A DNA stretch of 10,136 bases from Desulfobulbaceae bacterium. GTDB lineage: Bacteria > Desulfobacterota > Desulfobulbia > Desulfobulbales > Desulfobulbaceae. The DNA lies in assembly GCA_026990725.1 (NCBI GenBank), contig JALXCX010000457.1:1-10136 (forward strand), given 5' to 3'. Each line of letters starts with the position of its first letter. Within the stretch, counting starts at the first letter, position 1. Under the pieces are notes generated by a model. That model did not search any database. It was not told the origin of the DNA and was given only the letters and a program-made list of their open reading frames with translations. The translations under genes were made by a program, and so were the position numbers. Shown here one piece after another: positions 7,572 through 10,136 of the stretch.

Positions 7572-8564
7572 TTACTCCTTAACAGGGGCCTTGAGAAGCT
7601 GATCGTTCAGGTCGGCCAGTTCTTTATTTCTTGAAGCAAGCTCTTTAATGAAATCACGTTTCTCATTACTCAGTTCCTGAATTACATCCTGCTGGTCTGC
7701 TATTCTGGAAAGAAGAACATCCGTATTAACCCGCAATTTATCAAGTTCATTGCTTGTTTCCTCAAGGGCGGCATCTTTTTCTTCTATAATTTTTTCAAGG
7801 CCGACAACCTGAGCCTGGGCAACTTCATAGTCGCTGGCAACTTTTGACTCGTCAAGCAGCTGGGCGGCTTTGGCCTCAGCATCCTCAAGCTTTTCCTGCA
7901 GATCCTGAACAACAGTATCTGATGCGGCAAGTTTTTCTTCCAGATCCTTGATACGCTCAGCAGACTGCTGAGCCGCAGCAGTAAATTCATCATGGGCCTT
8001 TTTAAACTGTTCCCCTCGTTCCTGCAAGGCGTTCGTCATCTCAGTTAACTTCTGTTGTAAAGCCGCAACCTGCAGTTTGTCTTTATTGCCAGAGTTGGCC
8101 ATAGCTTTTTTCACGCTGACAAGCTCTGCTGAAAGCTTACTGTTGCTATCGGCAAGTTTACTCTTTTCGCCATTCAAAGCGGCCAAAGCCTTGTCTTTTT
8201 GGGCAAGCTGAGCCTGACAAGATTTGTTCTGCCCTGTCAGTGCAGAAAGCTTTTGTCGTACTCCCTTTAACTGGTTTTCAGTTACTTCCAGCATTTTTTT
8301 GGCATCGGCTAATTCAGCAGCAGAAGGACCGGCAACAGCCTTGACAACTTTATGGGTAACCTGTGTTTTTACAGCATGAACAGCTGGAGCTGTATGGACT
8401 GCCTTATGGGAAACAACTGTTGTTTTAACTTTTTCACTATGTGCCATGGCAGGTGCTTTCAACTCATACTCGAGTGCCTTTTTAGTTTTGTTGTTGACCT
8501 GTCCCCACAGAGAAGCCAAAACCAGCAACCCAGCCAGTATTCCAATTACAAGATTTTTGTTCAT
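7572..8564 (-). CDS. Membrane-anchored long coiled-coil protein, function unknown
   Basis: I do not recognise this 330-residue protein as a named family. Residues 4-20 form one hydrophobic segment after MNKN, either a signal anchor or a signal peptide without a clear AxA cleavage site. Residues about 38-80 are a low-complexity linker rich in Ala, Val, Lys, Thr and His, with His at 42, 53, 57, 63 and 71. From about 82 to 325 the sequence is a charged Glu/Lys/Leu/Ala/Gln heptad-like coiled coil, broken near 110-116 and 157-163. There is a single cysteine (Cys116). The likely topology is one membrane anchor with the rod in the periplasm. GGGAG lies seven bases before the ATG, a good ribosome binding site. 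It follows the TPR-like gene by 73 bp without an obvious terminator, so the two are probably co-transcribed and may act together in the envelope. That link is inference. Confidence 0.8.
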   Translation of the reverse strand: MNKNLVIGILAGLLVLASLWGQVNNKTKKALEYELKAPAMAHSEKVKTTVVSHKAVHTAPAVHAVKTQVTHKVVKAVAGPSAAELADAKKMLEVTENQLKGVRQKLSALTGQNKSCQAQLAQKDKALAALNGEKSKLADSNSKLSAELVSVKKAMANSGNKDKLQVAALQQKLTEMTNALQERGEQFKKAHDEFTAAAQQSAERIKDLEEKLAASDTVVQDLQEKLEDAEAKAAQLLDESKVASDYEVAQAQVVGLEKIIEEKDAALEETSNELDKLRVNTDVLLSRIADQQDVIQELSNEKRDFIKELASRNKELADLNDQLLKAPVKE

Positions 8565-8637
8565 GCCATTACTCCCATATGTTTTAGTTATGCAGATTAC
8601 CTGATGGTTCCCTGTATTCTTTTTGTTTCTTAATGTC

Positions 8638-10136
8638 TTAAATAGTTCCCTGCTGCGGGAAATTATGCTCTACAGGCTGGGGAATTGATTCCCTGGTCTG
8701 ATCAATATCTGACAGTTCCTGATCTATTTTATGAAGATTACGACGCACTTTATTCTCCAGACCGGATTGGGGATATTTACGTAAAATATTTTCCAGTAAG
8801 GCCCGTGACGAGAGCAAAAGTTTACGTCTTGCCTGTGTATCCGTAGCCCTGTTGGAGCGGACAAACAATTCAGCAGCCTCTTTCCGGCTTTTCTGTGCTG
8901 CCAGAAGAGACGCTTCCCGGATTCGTTCCCTGGCCCGGTCTGCATACGGAGTATGAAGTAATCCGGAAAACAACTCTATGCTTTGATCATAATTCCTGGC
9001 CTGCATATCAGCCATTGCCTGATTCCAGGTCCTCTGCAGTCCGTCATCAGCAGCAGAGGCACCAGAAGCGGTGCTGTTGCCCCCGTCTTCAATTTCTGTT
9101 CCAGAGGCTGTCTGACCGGAAGGGTTAACCTCGAGAATTTCCTCCTGAATCCCATCAGTCGAGGGCTGTTGGCCTTCCTGCCCCGCACCGAGTCGGGCCT
9201 TAGTAAGCCTTAGAATCGCCAGTTTATCGGCTGGAAGAGCTGCAGGTGGAATCTTGCCGATCAGTTCAAGCGCTTGAGCTTCTTTTTGCTCAGTACTCAA
9301 TCTATCGATTTCTGTCAACAGGCCGGCAAACCACTTTTCCGCGGCACGATCTGATTTTTTCTTCAAATCAAGAACATTTGACTGCAGTTGAGATCGGGGA
9401 TATTTTTTAAGAAAAAGTTCTGCGCTACCAGAGACGGCAAAACCATCCCGAGGGGCATTATAGGCAAGAAACTTTTTCAACAAAGAGGCATACGACTGTA
9501 CCTGATCAGTATGGTCGTATGAATAATCAAGAGCAGCCAGCTGACTGCCGGCCCAGATACTGTTGGCATCAGCTTCACCAAAAATCCGGCGTAATTCCTG
9601 GTATCGTTTTTGGGCCGTTGCAAAGTCTCCAAGGCCAAAGTTAAGATCTGCAAGCAGCCTGATCAGGTTCCCCTGGCTGATCTGATCAAGATCCACGGAG
9701 CGGACATACAAATCATTGAGAACTCTTCGGGCTTCGTATTCTCGTCCAGTTTTAAGCAGGGCAATCCCATAGCTGTAGGAATCATCAAAGGCCGGATATT
9801 GACCCGGTGAAACAGGCAGAGCATCAAAGGCATTGATAACCTCCTGATACGCACCACTTTCCAGCAGAGCGCTCAAGGACGGGCCTGAAATGACCTGTTC
9901 AGAAACTTTCCCTGGCCCGGTCTGATCAAGCGATGCCAGAAATCCTGTACACGGCCCTTCGATATAGGCGATATCCTTACTTTGAATTTCGGGAAGACGA
10001 CTATGGAGCAGCTGGCGTGAGGTCTCAACGGATTGTGTTCGAAGTAAAGCGACATGGAGCTGTCTGTATCCGGAAAGGATCTCAACGACCTGCTGCTGAC
10101 AACGCAGTCTTTTATTCTCAAGATCAATTGAGAGTT
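8638..10136 (-). CDS. TPR-like helical repeat protein, C-terminal part (cut by right edge)
   Basis: The frame stays open from the TAA at 8638-8640 to the right edge, giving 498 residues of a longer protein whose N-terminus is missing. A TTG at 9876 is not a credible start because coding continues through it. Counting from the edge, residues about 115-185 contain tandem TPR-like helix pairs (YGIALLKTGREYEARRVL, then ADLNFGLGDFATAQKRY). Another follows near 240-255 (AELFLKKYPRSQ). Residues about 316-366 are a Gly/Ser/Thr/Asp/Glu-rich low-complexity linker. The last part has a further repeat (QARNYDQSIELFSGLL) and a helical ILRKYPQSGLENKVRRNL segment. KYP-type repeats are common in envelope-associated TPR proteins such as the YbgF/CpoB and BamD groups, but I cannot assign it to either. 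The likely role is a scaffold for protein contacts. The next gene downstream encodes a membrane-anchored coiled coil. Confidence 0.78.
   Translation of the reverse strand, partial: LSIDLENKRLRCQQQVVEILSGYRQLHVALLRTQSVETSRQLLHSRLPEIQSKDIAYIEGPCTGFLASLDQTGPGKVSEQVISGPSLSALLESGAYQEVINAFDALPVSPGQYPAFDDSYSYGIALLKTGREYEARRVLNDLYVRSVDLDQISQGNLIRLLADLNFGLGDFATAQKRYQELRRIFGEADANSIWAGSQLAALDYSYDHTDQVQSYASLLKKFLAYNAPRDGFAVSGSAELFLKKYPRSQLQSNVLDLKKKSDRAAEKWFAGLLTEIDRLSTEQKEAQALELIGKIPPAALPADKLAILRLTKARLGAGQEGQQPSTDGIQEEILEVNPSGQTASGTEIEDGGNSTASGASAADDGLQRTWNQAMADMQARNYDQSIELFSGLLHTPYADRARERIREASLLAAQKSRKEAAELFVRSNRATDTQARRKLLLSSRALLENILRKYPQSGLENKVRRNLHKIDQELSDIDQTRESIPQPVEHNFPQQGTI

Noticed and set aside
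9874..9876. TTG as the start of the TPR-like protein
   Set aside because: The same frame continues upstream without a stop to base 10136 with similar protein character, so the true start is outside the window.

Overview
The window comes from a bacterial chromosome at moderate GC. Every gene I can support lies on the minus strand, so transcription runs from the right edge to the left. The gene set is housekeeping enzymes (threonine synthase, phosphoglycerate mutase, ribosomal silencing factor, topoisomerase III) plus some accessory envelope and redox genes. The rsfS-gpmI coupling and the general protein style suggest a Gram-negative anaerobe of the Desulfobacterota / former Deltaproteobacteria type, perhaps Desulfobulbales. 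This is inference from gene content only; there is no rRNA or other marker here.

Layout in transcription order. (a) 10136-8638: the C-terminal part of a TPR-like helical repeat protein that stays open to the right edge. (b) 8564-7572: a protein with one N-terminal membrane segment and a long coiled coil, 73 bp downstream of (a) and probably in the same envelope-related unit. (c) 7535-6507: a zinc-dependent alcohol dehydrogenase, 36 bp further on. (d) 6506-6258: a 249 bp gap. (e) 6257-5646: a small alpha/beta hydrolase with an intact Ser-Asp-His triad. (f) 5543-3087 topB, 3066-2611 rsfS, 2611-1046 gpmI and 1010-615 (a small RDD membrane protein): a tight run with gaps of 20, -1 and 35 bp, most likely one operon. 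(g) 614-440: a 175 bp gap that contains a 120 bp nested inverted-repeat structure. (h) 439-1: the first 146 codons of thrC, cut by the left edge.

The most interesting item is the structure at 491-610 upstream of thrC. A long closing stem encloses two separate hairpins joined by A-rich linkers, which is the shape of a three-way-junction RNA. The three positions where the stems are not Watson-Crick all become G-U pairs when read on the minus (thrC-sense) strand, but A-C mismatches on the plus strand. This suggests a cis-regulatory RNA in the thrC leader, although a small palindromic mobile repeat remains possible.

No insertion sequences, CRISPR arrays, tRNA or rRNA genes, phage genes or defence systems were seen.
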